In this document: in pieces, positions 1-7,053 of the stretch | How the letters are laid out: every line of letters starts with the position of its first letter | Numbering within the stretch: the first letter of the stretch is position 1 | Source of the DNA: Kitasatospora sp. NBC_00458 | GTDB taxonomy: Bacteria; Actinomycetota; Actinomycetes; Streptomycetales; Streptomycetaceae | DNA: 64,000 nt | Assembly (NCBI RefSeq): GCF_036013975.1 | Contig: NZ_CP107904.1 | Span: 7,411,001 to 7,475,000, forward strand | Reading direction: 5' to 3' | Translations under genes and position numbers: made by a program | Notes under the pieces: model-generated | Database searches by the model: none | What the model was told of the DNA's origin: nothing | Seen by the model: the letters and a program-made list of their open reading frames with translations, nothing else

Positions 1-2
1 TC

Positions 3-1163
3 GTCGGCTCGACCTTCCGCAACCCGGACCTGGCCGCCACCTACCGCCAGCTCGGCCGGGAGGGCGTCAGGGCGCTCTACCAGGGCGACCTCGCCACCGA
101 CATCGTCCGCACCATCCAGCACCCGCCGGTCGACCCGGCCTCCGGGCGCACCGCCCGGCCGGGCAAGGTGGACGCCGCCGACCTGGCCGGCTACCAGGTC
201 CGCCGTCAGCAGCCCACCCACGTCGCCTACCGGGACTACGACCTCTACTCGATCGCCCCGTCCAGCTCCGGCGGCACCACCGTCGGCGAGGCGCTCGGCA
301 TCCTGGAGGACGGCGAACTCGGCGGCTACGACGCCACGCAGTACTACCACCACTTCCTGGACGCCTCGCGGATCGCCTTCGCCGACCGCAACCGCTGGGT
401 CGGCGACCCGGCCTTCAACGACGTCCCGGTGCGGGAGCTGCTCTCGGCGCGCTACGCCGCCTCCCGCGCCTGCCTGATCAGCCCCGACCGGGCCCTCACC
501 AGCCCGCTCCCGCCCGGCGACCCGCGCCACCCCGCCGACTGCGCGAGCGACGGCGTGGCACCCGCCGCCGAGCCGTACGAGGGCCTGAGCACCAGCCACC
601 TCACCGTGGCCGACCGCTGGGGCAACGTGGTCTCCTACACCCTGACCCTGGAGCAGACCGGCGGCAGCGGCATCACCGTCCCCGGCCGCGGCTTCCTGCT
701 GAACAACGAGCTGACCGACTTCAACTTCACCCCGCTCGTGCCCGGGGTTCCCGACCCCAACCTGCCCGGCCCCGGCAAGCGGCCGCGCTCCTCGCTCTCG
801 CCCACGATCGTGCTGCGGGACGGCGAGCCCGTGCTGGCGGCCGGTTCGCCCGGCGGCGCGACCATCATCACCACCACCCTCCAGGTGCTGCTCGGCCGCC
901 TCGACCGGGGGCTGAGCCTGGAGCAGGCGATCGCCGCGCCGCGCGCCAGCCAGCGCAACACGGCCGCCACCCAGGCGGAGCCGGCCTTCCTGTCGCTGCC
1001 CGAACGGGCCCGGCTGGAGGCGCTCGGCCACGTGTTCGCGAGCACGCCCGAGATCGGTGCCGCGACCGGCGTCGAGCGGCTGCCGGACGGCCGCTGGGTC
1101 GCGGCCGCGGAACCGGTGCGCCGCGGCGGCGGCTCGGCGGCGGTGGTCCGGCCCGCCCCCTGA
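3..1163 (+). CDS. ggt: Gamma-glutamyltransferase, 3' part only
   Basis: The open frame enters from the left edge, so the N-terminus and signal peptide are outside the window. Gamma-glutamyltransferases cleave the gamma-glutamyl bond of glutathione and related peptides, usually at or outside the membrane. They mature by autocleavage just before a catalytic Thr. Here the small-subunit start is LSTSHLTVADRWGN, with the nucleophile Thr encoded at 591-593. Further family motifs are the Ser-rich PSSSGGTT segment near 260, NNELTDF near 705 and AAGSPGGATI near 840. No truncation or frameshift is visible in the part present. The alternative within the fold is cephalosporin acylase, which is less likely given the overall match. 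Confidence 0.92.
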   Translation, partial: VGSTFRNPDLAATYRQLGREGVRALYQGDLATDIVRTIQHPPVDPASGRTARPGKVDAADLAGYQVRRQQPTHVAYRDYDLYSIAPSSSGGTTVGEALGILEDGELGGYDATQYYHHFLDASRIAFADRNRWVGDPAFNDVPVRELLSARYAASRACLISPDRALTSPLPPGDPRHPADCASDGVAPAAEPYEGLSTSHLTVADRWGNVVSYTLTLEQTGGSGITVPGRGFLLNNELTDFNFTPLVPGVPDPNLPGPGKRPRSSLSPTIVLRDGEPVLAAGSPGGATIITTTLQVLLGRLDRGLSLEQAIAAPRASQRNTAATQAEPAFLSLPERARLEALGHVFASTPEIGAATGVERLPDGRWVAAAEPVRRGGGSAAVVRPAP

Positions 1164-1229
1164 CGCCCCTGGCCGGGGCCGTGGCCGGTCCGTGGCCGGG
1201 CCGGTCTGTCGGTGCCGTTCGGTAGATTC

Positions 1230-1259
1230 GGGGTGGACGCCTGCCAGGGCGTCCACCCC
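1230..1259 (+). terminator. Hairpin between ggt and xthA
   Basis: Two perfect 12-bp arms, GGGGTGGACGCC and GGCGTCCACCCC, enclose a 6-base loop. There is no U tract, as is usual in streptomycetes. It lies after ggt and 33 bases before the xthA GTG, just downstream of a possible -10 box TAGATT (1223-1228). It could therefore end ggt transcripts or sit in the xthA leader. Confidence 0.5.
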
Positions 1260-1292
1260 TCGTCCGCACCGCCATCGGGAAGGCCGCCCGCC

Positions 1293-2096
1293 GTGACCGT
1301 CCGCATCGCCACCTGGAACATCAACTCCGTCACCGCGCGGCTGCCCAAGCTCCTCGAATGGCTGGAGAGCGCCAAGCCCGACGTGCTCTGCCTCCAGGAG
1401 CTCAAGTGCGCGGCCGACGCGTTCCCGTACGAGCAGGTCCGCGAGCTGGGCTACGAGACCGCCGCCCACGGCACCGGCCGGTGGAACGGCGTGGCGATCG
1501 TCTCCCGGCTCGGCCTGGAGGACGTCGTCCGCGACCTCCCCGGCCAGCCCGGCTACCTCGCCGACGACGCCCTGCTGCCCGACGTCGAGCCGCGCGCCAT
1601 CGCCGCCACCTGCGGACCGGTCCGGGTCTGGTCCGTCTACGTGCCCAACGGCCGCGAGGTCGACCACGCCCACTACCGCTACAAGCTGGAGTGGCTGGAG
1701 GCGCTGCGGCTGGCCTCGCTGGAGGACGCGGCCGGCTCCCGCCCGTTCGCCGTCCTCGGCGACTTCAACATCGCCCCGAGCGACGAGGACGTCTTCGACG
1801 TCGCCGCCTTCGAGGGCCTGACCCACGTCACCCCCGCCGAGCGGGCCGCGCTGGCGGCCTTGGACGACGCCGGCCTGCACGACGTGGTGCCCCGCCCGCT
1901 CAAGTACGACCGCCCCTACACCTACTGGGACTACCGCCAGCTGGCCTTCCCGAAGAACCGGGGCATGCGGATCGACCTGACCTACGCCAACAAGCCCTTC
2001 GCCGACGCCGTCACCGACAGCTACGTCGACCGCGAGGCCCGGAAGGGCAAGGGCACCTCGGACCACGCCCCGGTCGTCGTCGACCTCGATCTCTGA
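1293..2096 (+). CDS. xthA: Exodeoxyribonuclease III (AP endonuclease)
   Basis: A 267-residue protein of the endonuclease/exonuclease/phosphatase fold. Exonuclease III incises abasic sites and degrades 3' ends during base-excision repair in the cytoplasm. The family signature is complete: IATWNINSV at the N-terminus, the metal-binding Glu in LCLQELK, YVPNGR, LGDFNIAP, and TSDHAPVVVDL at the C-terminus. The frame is open further upstream to 1212, but the family starts immediately before RIATWN. I therefore choose GTG 1293, preceded by a modest GGAAGG at 1278. The gene appears monocistronic, with hairpins on both sides. Confidence 0.93.
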   Translation: MTVRIATWNINSVTARLPKLLEWLESAKPDVLCLQELKCAADAFPYEQVRELGYETAAHGTGRWNGVAIVSRLGLEDVVRDLPGQPGYLADDALLPDVEPRAIAATCGPVRVWSVYVPNGREVDHAHYRYKLEWLEALRLASLEDAAGSRPFAVLGDFNIAPSDEDVFDVAAFEGLTHVTPAERAALAALDDAGLHDVVPRPLKYDRPYTYWDYRQLAFPKNRGMRIDLTYANKPFADAVTDSYVDREARKGKGTSDHAPVVVDLDL

Positions 2097-2113
2097 GTCA
2101 CGGTGGGTGACGG

Positions 2114-2158
2114 CCCCTCCCCCGAACGGCCCCGAGCGGTGGCCGGGCGGGGGAGGGG
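2114..2158 (+). terminator. Terminator after xthA
   Basis: The arms CCCCTCCCCCG (2114-2124) and CGGGGGAGGGG (2148-2158) are perfectly complementary around a GC-rich loop that can form a further GGCC/GGCC stem. It begins 17 bases after the xthA stop. Confidence 0.7.
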
Positions 2159-2249
2159 TGCCTACCGTCGGTGAGTAACCGGGTGTAGTTGTTCGATCAC
2201 GAGGACATCCGAGTCCCCGGCTGCGCCCGAGAATCCCGGAGGTTCCGGC

Positions 2250-2864
2250 ATGCGCCCCACGCGTACGGCCGCCGCCGCCCTGATCGGCGCAGCGGTGCTG
2301 ACCGGCCTGACGGCTCCCACCGCGCTGGCCAAGGACGGTGCCGCCACGGTCAGCCCGTCCCAGGCCGCACCGGGCCAGACCGTGACGGTCACGGTCTCCT
2401 GCGAGAAGTCCGACAAGCCCGAGGCCAAGACCATCAAGGCCAACTCCCAGGCCTTCGAGGGCGGCCCGGCCACCCTCACCCTCGGCTCGGACGGCAAGCA
2501 CACCGGTTCCGCCCGGCTGGCGGGCAAGTACGGCGGTGACAACAAGGTCGACGGCACCTGCCCGGACGGCGGCTCCTTCGCCACGACCGTCACCGTGACG
2601 ACGGTGACGGTCTCGTCCTCCGGGGCCGGTTCCACGCCGTCCGGGCTGGGCGGGTGGAGCGAGGCGGCCGGTGAGTGGGCCGGGTCGCTCGGGCAGTCCG
2701 GCGCGGGCAGCCAGCAGGTCGCCCCGCACGGCGCGGTGAAGACCGGCCTCGGCGGCTCGGTGGCGGCCGACCCGATGGAGCTCGCGGGCGGCGTACTGCT
2801 GGTGGCCGGCGGTGTGGGCGGCTTCTGGCTGCTGCGCCGGCGGGCCGGCGACGGGTCCGCCTGA
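2250..2864 (+). CDS. Secreted protein with C-terminal membrane anchor
   Basis: A 204-residue protein with no enzyme motif. Residues 1-27 form a Sec signal peptide: RTRT-type basic start, Ala/Leu core, and ALA before KDG. The mature part begins with a beta-rich, Ig-like segment (VSPSQAAPGQTVTVTVSCE). It is followed by a Gly/Ser linker and one membrane helix near residues 170-195 (ELAGGVLLVAGGVGGFWLL), then an RRR stop-transfer tail. This layout suits a surface protein held in the membrane. No LPXTG-type sortase signal is present. A GGAGG lies 8 bases before the ATG. Function unknown. Similar small secreted proteins are common in streptomycetes. Confidence 0.8.
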   Translation: MRPTRTAAAALIGAAVLTGLTAPTALAKDGAATVSPSQAAPGQTVTVTVSCEKSDKPEAKTIKANSQAFEGGPATLTLGSDGKHTGSARLAGKYGGDNKVDGTCPDGGSFATTVTVTTVTVSSSGAGSTPSGLGGWSEAAGEWAGSLGQSGAGSQQVAPHGAVKTGLGGSVAADPMELAGGVLLVAGGVGGFWLLRRRAGDGSA

Positions 2865-2893
2865 AGGGGAGCCGCACCGGAGCGGTTCGCTCG

Positions 2894-2928
2894 GGGGTGC
2901 CGCCGGACGGACCGTCCGGCGGCACCCC
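2894..2928. terminator. Bidirectional terminator between convergent genes
   Basis: The 17-base arms GGGGTGCCGCCGGACGG and CCGTCCGGCGGCACCCC are exact reverse complements separated by one base, so the real loop uses inner pairs. It sits between the convergent genes ending at 2864 (+) and 2966 (-) and can serve both. Confidence 0.8.
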
Positions 2929-2965
2929 TGTCGGCCGTCCGCCCGGCGGTCGGGGCGCCGGGTCG

Positions 2966-3745
2966 TCAGGCCGTCGCCGGGCCTCCGGCGTAGCGCGTGA
3001 CCGGCGCGCCCCAAGCACCCGGCGCACCCGCCGCGTCCTCGGCGCTCTCGGCGTCCGCGGCGTCGGCGGCGGCCCTGAGCGCGCCGGTGGCCAGCAGGTA
3101 CTGCGCCAGGATGTACGTCGCCATGATCCAGAACTGGTGCCCCGGCAGCTCCCGCCACTTGGCCAGCTTGGTGGCGATCAGCGTGTCGGAGAGCAGGAAC
3201 AGCGCCCCGCCCAGCCCGGTCCGCAGGCCAAGCCCGGCCGAGGCGACGGCCGTCGAGGCGAGCAGCAGGCTGTACCCGGCCACCGGCACCTGGAGGTCCC
3301 CGAGGTCCGGCCAGAGCCGGCCGACCATCGTCGCCCAGGCCGCCGCGTACGCCGCCGCCACCAGCAGCGCCCGGCGCCGCTCGGTGAGCGCCCCCTGGCC
3401 GACGAACATCGTCACGTAGCAGACGTGCGCCGCCGCGAACGAGCCCATGCCGGCCAGGAACGCGGTGTCGTCGCCGAGCTGGAGCAGCACGTCCCCGCCC
3501 GCGCTCAGCAGCAGTGCGGGCGCCAGCAGCTTCGGCGCCCGCCGGCCCGCCGCCTCGGCGTCGGCCACGCTGTGCGCGGCCAGCAGCGGCATCAGTGCCG
3601 GTTTGGTGGCGTGCCGGAGCGCCGGGGTGTCGCTCAGGATCGCGCCGAGATGGGCCGCCGAGGTGGCGGCGAAGCCGGTGAGCAGTCCGGTGGCCGAACG
3701 CAGGCGGCCGCCGAGAACGGCGCGGGTGGTCGTACGGATGCTCAT
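2966..3745 (-). CDS. Lysoplasmalogenase-like membrane protein (YhhN/TMEM86 family)
   Basis: A 259-residue polytopic membrane protein with about seven or eight hydrophobic helices. The family hydrolyses the vinyl-ether bond of lysoplasmalogens. Characteristic segments are the KPALMPLL motif near residue 48, LLLSAGGDVLLQLGD near residue 78, and LFLLSDTLIA near residue 180, whose acidic residues are the conserved ones. The Ala-rich C-terminus (AADAADAESAEDAAG) is probably disordered. A GGAGG lies 10 bases upstream of the ATG at 3745. The gene is convergent with the secreted protein upstream and divergent from the DUF2398 gene. Its enzymatic activity in bacteria is inferred from family membership only. 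Confidence 0.78.
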   Translation of the reverse strand: MSIRTTTRAVLGGRLRSATGLLTGFAATSAAHLGAILSDTPALRHATKPALMPLLAAHSVADAEAAGRRAPKLLAPALLLSAGGDVLLQLGDDTAFLAGMGSFAAAHVCYVTMFVGQGALTERRRALLVAAAYAAAWATMVGRLWPDLGDLQVPVAGYSLLLASTAVASAGLGLRTGLGGALFLLSDTLIATKLAKWRELPGHQFWIMATYILAQYLLATGALRAAADAADAESAEDAAGAPGAWGAPVTRYAGGPATA

Positions 3746-3768
3746 GCGGTGGTGTCCTCCGGGTGGGC

Positions 3769-3796
3769 GGGGAGCGGGGAGCGGGGAGCGGGGAGC
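3769..3796. repeat. Four 7-bp tandem repeats (GGGGAGC)
   Basis: Four exact copies of GGGGAGC run from 3769 to 3796, with a degraded fifth after a short gap. They lie in the 295-base divergent region 3746-4040, just upstream of the lysoplasmalogenase gene. On its mRNA they would be a pyrimidine-rich GCTCCCC array. Nothing else is evident in that region apart from a possible -10 box for the rightward gene. Confidence 0.8.
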
Positions 3797-4024
3797 GGGT
3801 GGAGCGGGGGTCCGGCGGGGGCGGGTCGGCCCGTGCCGGGCACGATAGGCGACCGGCGCAGGGCATGGAAGAGATTGTTACCCGTGCGTAGGTTCCGGTC
3901 GCGAGGGGGGTGGGGCACCGGGCCGGACCGCCGCGCGGGCGGCGCACCGGCGCCGGGTGCGAGGTGACACACGGTTCGGCCGCCCGGGGACCCGGTAGCT
4001 GCCACGGCGGCAGCCCCCACCGTC

Positions 4025-4030
4025 TACTCT
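4025..4030 (+). promoter_or_regulatory. Possible -10 box (TACTCT) of the DUF2398 gene
   Basis: TACTCT ends 10 bases before ATG 4041 and no ribosome-binding sequence lies between, which suggests a leaderless or near-leaderless transcript. No clear -35 element is visible. Confidence 0.4.
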
Positions 4031-4040
4031 GGTCCACGAC

Positions 4041-6020
4041 ATGGAGCAGCAGGAGTACGCGACCGGCACCGCGCGGGTGACCGGTGGCACGGCGGACGGG
4101 CGCGCGGGCGGAGCGGGGCGAGGCGCCACCGACGCCGTCGTCGTCGTACGCGCCCCCGCCCCCGCCACCACGCCCCCGCCGCTGTCCGCGCCCGCGTCCG
4201 ATGCCTTGGCGGCGAACGGAGCTGACGCCCCGCAAGGGGGCGCCGAGGCCGCTCCCGGCGGCTCCGCTCCGGTATCCGACCCGATGTCCGTTCCCCGGCT
4301 CGTGCTCTCGCCCGACCCGGGGCTGCTCCGGCTCGCCGAGTGGTTCGCCCGGGCCGACCGGGCCGCCGCCGACGACCTCTGCGCCGCCGCCTTCGGCCTC
4401 TACCCGGCCCGTCACTTCGGCGCGCCCGCGGCACCGGTACCCGCGGCGGGCGTCGCACCTGCCGCACCCGTCATACCCGCACCCGTCGCACCCGGGCCCG
4501 CCGGGCCGGTGCCGGCCGAACCCGCCCCCGCCGGGCCGGAGTCCACCCCCGCCGCGCTCGCCCCGGGCGCCCCCGCCGGGCCCGAGCCGGCGGCGGACGT
4601 CAGCTGGTGGCACGGCCCCACCGCCCACACCCCCGTGCCGCTGCGCACCCGCGAGGCCCGGCCGGCCCGCGGTCTGCGCCGCGCCCGCCGGGACGCCGGC
4701 GCGCTCCCCGTCGTCCTCTCGGGCGCCAAGCCGGGCAGGCCCGGCAAGCACCGCAAGCCCGAACGCACCCGGGGCGCGGCCGCCGCGACGCAGGACCGCT
4801 CCGCCGCCACCACGGCCGCCGAACGACGGATCGCCGCCCGGCTGTTGCTCGCCCACCCGCTGGTGACCGCCTCCGGGCCGCACGCCGACGGCTTCCCGCT
4901 GATCCGCCGTCACCGCGACTGGCTCACCGAGCGGTTCGACACCCTGCTCGGCTACCGCCTGGTCGTCGGCCCCTGGCACGCCCGTCTGCACAAGGCGGGC
5001 CTCGGCTCCGGGTGCACCCGCCGCCTCGAACACCCGGTCACCGGTGCGCCGTTCACCCCCGGCGGGTACGCCCAGCTGGCGCTCGCGCTGGCCCTGCTGG
5101 TCGACGCGCCCGAGCGGCTGCCGCTCGGGGTGCTGCTGGCCGCGATGCGCGCCGCGGGCCCGGACGCCGCGTCCGCGCCGGACGCCGCGCGCGCCGACCT
5201 CGGCATGGCGCTCGCCGCGCTGGCCGACTGGCAGGTGCTGGCCGACCTTCCGGCGGACCCGGGCCGCCCGGCCGGTCCGGCCGACGGCGAGGCCGTCCTG
5301 ACGGTCGACCGGGAGCTCGCCCGCGCCGTCCCGGCCGGCCCGCCCGCGCTCGCCGCCGACGCCGCCGAGCTGGTCCGCCGCGCCGCCGAGGCCGAACCCG
5401 GCACCGCCGTCCGCCGCCGGCTCGCCGAGACCCCGGTCGTGCTCGCCACCGACCTGCCCGAGGACCAGCGCGCCTGGCTGTGCGACCACCGCCACTCCGG
5501 CCCGGCCGCGCTCGCCGAGTTCCTCGGCCTGGAGGCCGAGCACCGTGCCGAGGGCGTCGCCCTGCTCGACCCCGCCGAGGAGCTCACCGACCTCGCGCCG
5601 CCCGGCGCCGGCACCCTCGCCCAGGCGGCCCTGCTGCTGGTCGAACGCCTGGTGGAGGAGGTCCGGCCGCTCCCCGGGGAGGCCGCCGACACCGACGTGT
5701 CCGTCCCGGACGCGCTGATAGACGGGGTCCTCGGCGACATCGCCGACGAGTACGGGCTCCCGGCCGGCTGGCGCCGCGACTACCTGGCGGACCGCACGGC
5801 GCTGCGCCGCGACGCGCTGGACCTGCTCCACCGGATGGGCCTGATCACCCCCGCCCCCCGCGGCACCCGCCCCCCGGGCTGGCTCCTGCGGGCCCCCGCC
5901 GCCCGCTACGCCCCGGCCCCCGACCTCCTGCCGGCCCCCGGCACCGGCCGCCACTCCCGCCGCGACCCCGAGGTCACCATCCCCGCCCCGGCGTCCCCGA
6001 GGGCCGAACAGCACGCGTGA
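4041..6020 (+). CDS. DUF2398/TIGR02678 family protein (orphan Wadjet-type subunit homologue)
   Basis: A 659-residue protein. Residues 1-250 are Pro/Ala-rich with basic patches and look disordered. From about residue 255 the sequence matches the DUF2398 (TIGR02678) pattern: ERRIAARLLLAHPLVTASG, a FPLIRRHRDWLTERF segment, a basic-aromatic GPWHARLHKAG, and late motifs EGVALLDPAEELTDL and TLAQAALLLVERL. From established knowledge, this family normally sits in a four-gene set with DUF2397, an SMC/SbcC-like ATPase and a DUF2399/DUF3323 topoisomerase-like nuclease. Those sets are classed with Wadjet (JetABCD) plasmid-defence systems. None of the partners is next to it here. The stop lies 3 bases from the vapC stop on the other strand. 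Confidence 0.75.
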   Translation: MEQQEYATGTARVTGGTADGRAGGAGRGATDAVVVVRAPAPATTPPPLSAPASDALAANGADAPQGGAEAAPGGSAPVSDPMSVPRLVLSPDPGLLRLAEWFARADRAAADDLCAAAFGLYPARHFGAPAAPVPAAGVAPAAPVIPAPVAPGPAGPVPAEPAPAGPESTPAALAPGAPAGPEPAADVSWWHGPTAHTPVPLRTREARPARGLRRARRDAGALPVVLSGAKPGRPGKHRKPERTRGAAAATQDRSAATTAAERRIAARLLLAHPLVTASGPHADGFPLIRRHRDWLTERFDTLLGYRLVVGPWHARLHKAGLGSGCTRRLEHPVTGAPFTPGGYAQLALALALLVDAPERLPLGVLLAAMRAAGPDAASAPDAARADLGMALAALADWQVLADLPADPGRPAGPADGEAVLTVDRELARAVPAGPPALAADAAELVRRAAEAEPGTAVRRRLAETPVVLATDLPEDQRAWLCDHRHSGPAALAEFLGLEAEHRAEGVALLDPAEELTDLAPPGAGTLAQAALLLVERLVEEVRPLPGEAADTDVSVPDALIDGVLGDIADEYGLPAGWRRDYLADRTALRRDALDLLHRMGLITPAPRGTRPPGWLLRAPAARYAPAPDLLPAPGTGRHSRRDPEVTIPAPASPRAEQHA

Positions 6021-6023
6021 GGG

Positions 6024-6416
6024 TCAGACGCGGACGATCTCGATCCGGCTGCCGCAGAGCATGGTCATGTCGTCGGGGTCGGACGTGAAGATCGTCACCG
6101 CACCGTGTTGCCGCACCGCGATGGCGGCGAGGGCGGCGTCAATGGCGTACTTGTGGCCATGGAGGCCCGCATCGGCGAGCAGCGCGATCGCCTCGCCCGC
6201 GATCTCCTCGGTGACCGGTTCGACGGTGATGCGTGACAGCATCCACTGCCAGAGCGGGCGGTTGACCTTCTTGTGGTAGCTCTCCACCAGGGTCATCGAA
6301 CTCGTGACGACCCGGATTCCCTGCTGACTCGCGGCCTTGATCCGGGCGCCCATGAGGGGATCGCCGTTCACCGCCCGGGAGAGCGCCTCGCAGTCGAGTA
6401 CATGAGTGAAGTTCAT
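6024..6416 (-). CDS. vapC: PIN-domain toxin (VapC-like)
   Basis: A 130-residue PIN-fold protein, a likely Mg-dependent RNase toxin. Acidic residues sit at the usual places: Asp8 in HVLDCEALS, Glu45 in TLVESYH, Asp93 in YAIDAALAAIA, and a late Asp in TSDPDDM. The start ATG at 6416 shares its A with the antitoxin stop codon (TGATG), which indicates translational coupling. The length is typical of VapC. RNA target unknown. Its 3' end faces the DUF2398 gene with 3 bases between stop codons. Confidence 0.82.
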   Translation of the reverse strand: MNFTHVLDCEALSRAVNGDPLMGARIKAASQQGIRVVTSSMTLVESYHKKVNRPLWQWMLSRITVEPVTEEIAGEAIALLADAGLHGHKYAIDAALAAIAVRQHGAVTIFTSDPDDMTMLCGSRIEIVRV

Positions 6417-6706
6417 CAGCTGGCCCGCTGCATCGGCTGGGGCGGGTTGGCGCGCTCGGCATGACGGCGGTGGAGCTCGCGAAGCTCCTCCTCGGCCCGG
6501 GTCAGGGCGTCGTCCGGTACCGGGCCGTACTCCGTCTCCCAGCGGTCGACGAACTCCGCGAGCCGGTCCTGTTCGTGCTTGAGCCTTATGGCCTGCGTGA
6601 CGTAGCGACTGAACTCGCCGGGGCCGACGAGGGAGCGGATCTCCTCCGCGAGCTCCTCGGGCAGGGTCACGGTGTACTTCTTGGTGGTGGCCATACCGGT
6701 GACCAT
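6416..6706 (-). CDS. vapB: Antitoxin partner of VapC
   Basis: A 96-residue protein that starts with a ribbon-helix-helix-like strand (KKYTVTLPEELAEEI) followed by FSRYVTQAIRLK, as in CopG/RHH-type antitoxins. The charged C-terminal half, with EEELRELHRRHAERA, would embrace the toxin. I choose ATG 6706 because a GGAGG lies 6 bases upstream. ATG 6694 (MATTKK) is in frame but less well placed, and the frame stays open to 6799 without support. It overlaps vapC by one base. Autoregulation through the adjacent palindrome is likely by analogy. Confidence 0.8.
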   Translation of the reverse strand: MVTGMATTKKYTVTLPEELAEEIRSLVGPGEFSRYVTQAIRLKHEQDRLAEFVDRWETEYGPVPDDALTRAEEELRELHRRHAERANPPQPMQRAS

Positions 6707-6719
6707 ACCACGCCTCCGC

Positions 6720-6733
6720 GTGACCCCGGTCAC
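6720..6733. promoter_or_regulatory. Candidate antitoxin operator
   Basis: GTGACC-CC-GGTCAC is a perfect 6-bp inverted repeat 14 bases upstream of the antitoxin start. A further GGTGACC half-site lies over the start codon (near 6699-6705). This position and symmetry fit a dimeric RHH antitoxin acting as autorepressor. Confidence 0.5.
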
Positions 6734-6734
6734 A

Positions 6735-6914
6735 TCACCGGCTGGCCGTGGCCGTCGCCACCGTGTCGTGCCGGACGGTCTCCACGGTGGCGCCGACACT
6801 GAGGGTGCCGAGGGCGAGCGAGGCGAGGACGGCGGCGCAGGCCAGGAATCGGCGGTGGCGCTTGGGCAGGGGGAAGCGCGGATCCTGGAGGGTCGCCGGA
6901 GGGTTGGCGTTCAT
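6735..6914 (-). CDS. Small single-pass membrane or secreted peptide
   Basis: A 59-codon frame from ATG 6914 to TGA 6735. It contains a basic KRHRRF stretch, a hydrophobic helix (FLACAAVLASLALGTLSVGA, about residues 23-42) and a short polar tail. Codon use shows the normal high third-position GC. The usual length cut-off of 60 residues hides it. The ribosome-binding site is weak. It lies between the antitoxin operator and the BCCT terminator, so it would be its own small unit. Function unknown. A signal peptide with a tiny mature part is an alternative reading. Confidence 0.5.
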   Translation of the reverse strand: MNANPPATLQDPRFPLPKRHRRFLACAAVLASLALGTLSVGATVETVRHDTVATATASR

Positions 6915-7014
6915 GACAGGGAGCGTTCCAGGGTGGCATGAACGGTCGCTACGTGCGGGTGAAGTCCGGGTGGGGGGCGGGCGTCGGCTTGGGCGACACG
7001 GGCGAAGCCGCAGG

Positions 7015-7049
7015 TCACGCCCCGCCCCCGGGGTGGGGGCGGGGCGTGA
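7015..7049 (-). terminator. Terminator after the BCCT gene
   Basis: The arms TCACGCCCCGCCCCC (7015-7029) and GGGGGCGGGGCGTGA (7035-7049) form a perfect 15-bp stem with a 5-base loop. It begins 4 bases after the stop of the minus-strand transporter gene. Confidence 0.85.
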
Positions 7050-7053
7050 TGGT

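Noticed and set aside
1230..1259. Riboswitch in the xthA leader
   Set aside because: Only a simple perfect hairpin is visible, with no conserved ligand-binding core.
4041..6800. A complete Wadjet or other defence island
   Set aside because: Only one subunit-like gene and a toxin-antitoxin pair are present. The ATPase, DUF2397 and nuclease partners are missing on both sides.
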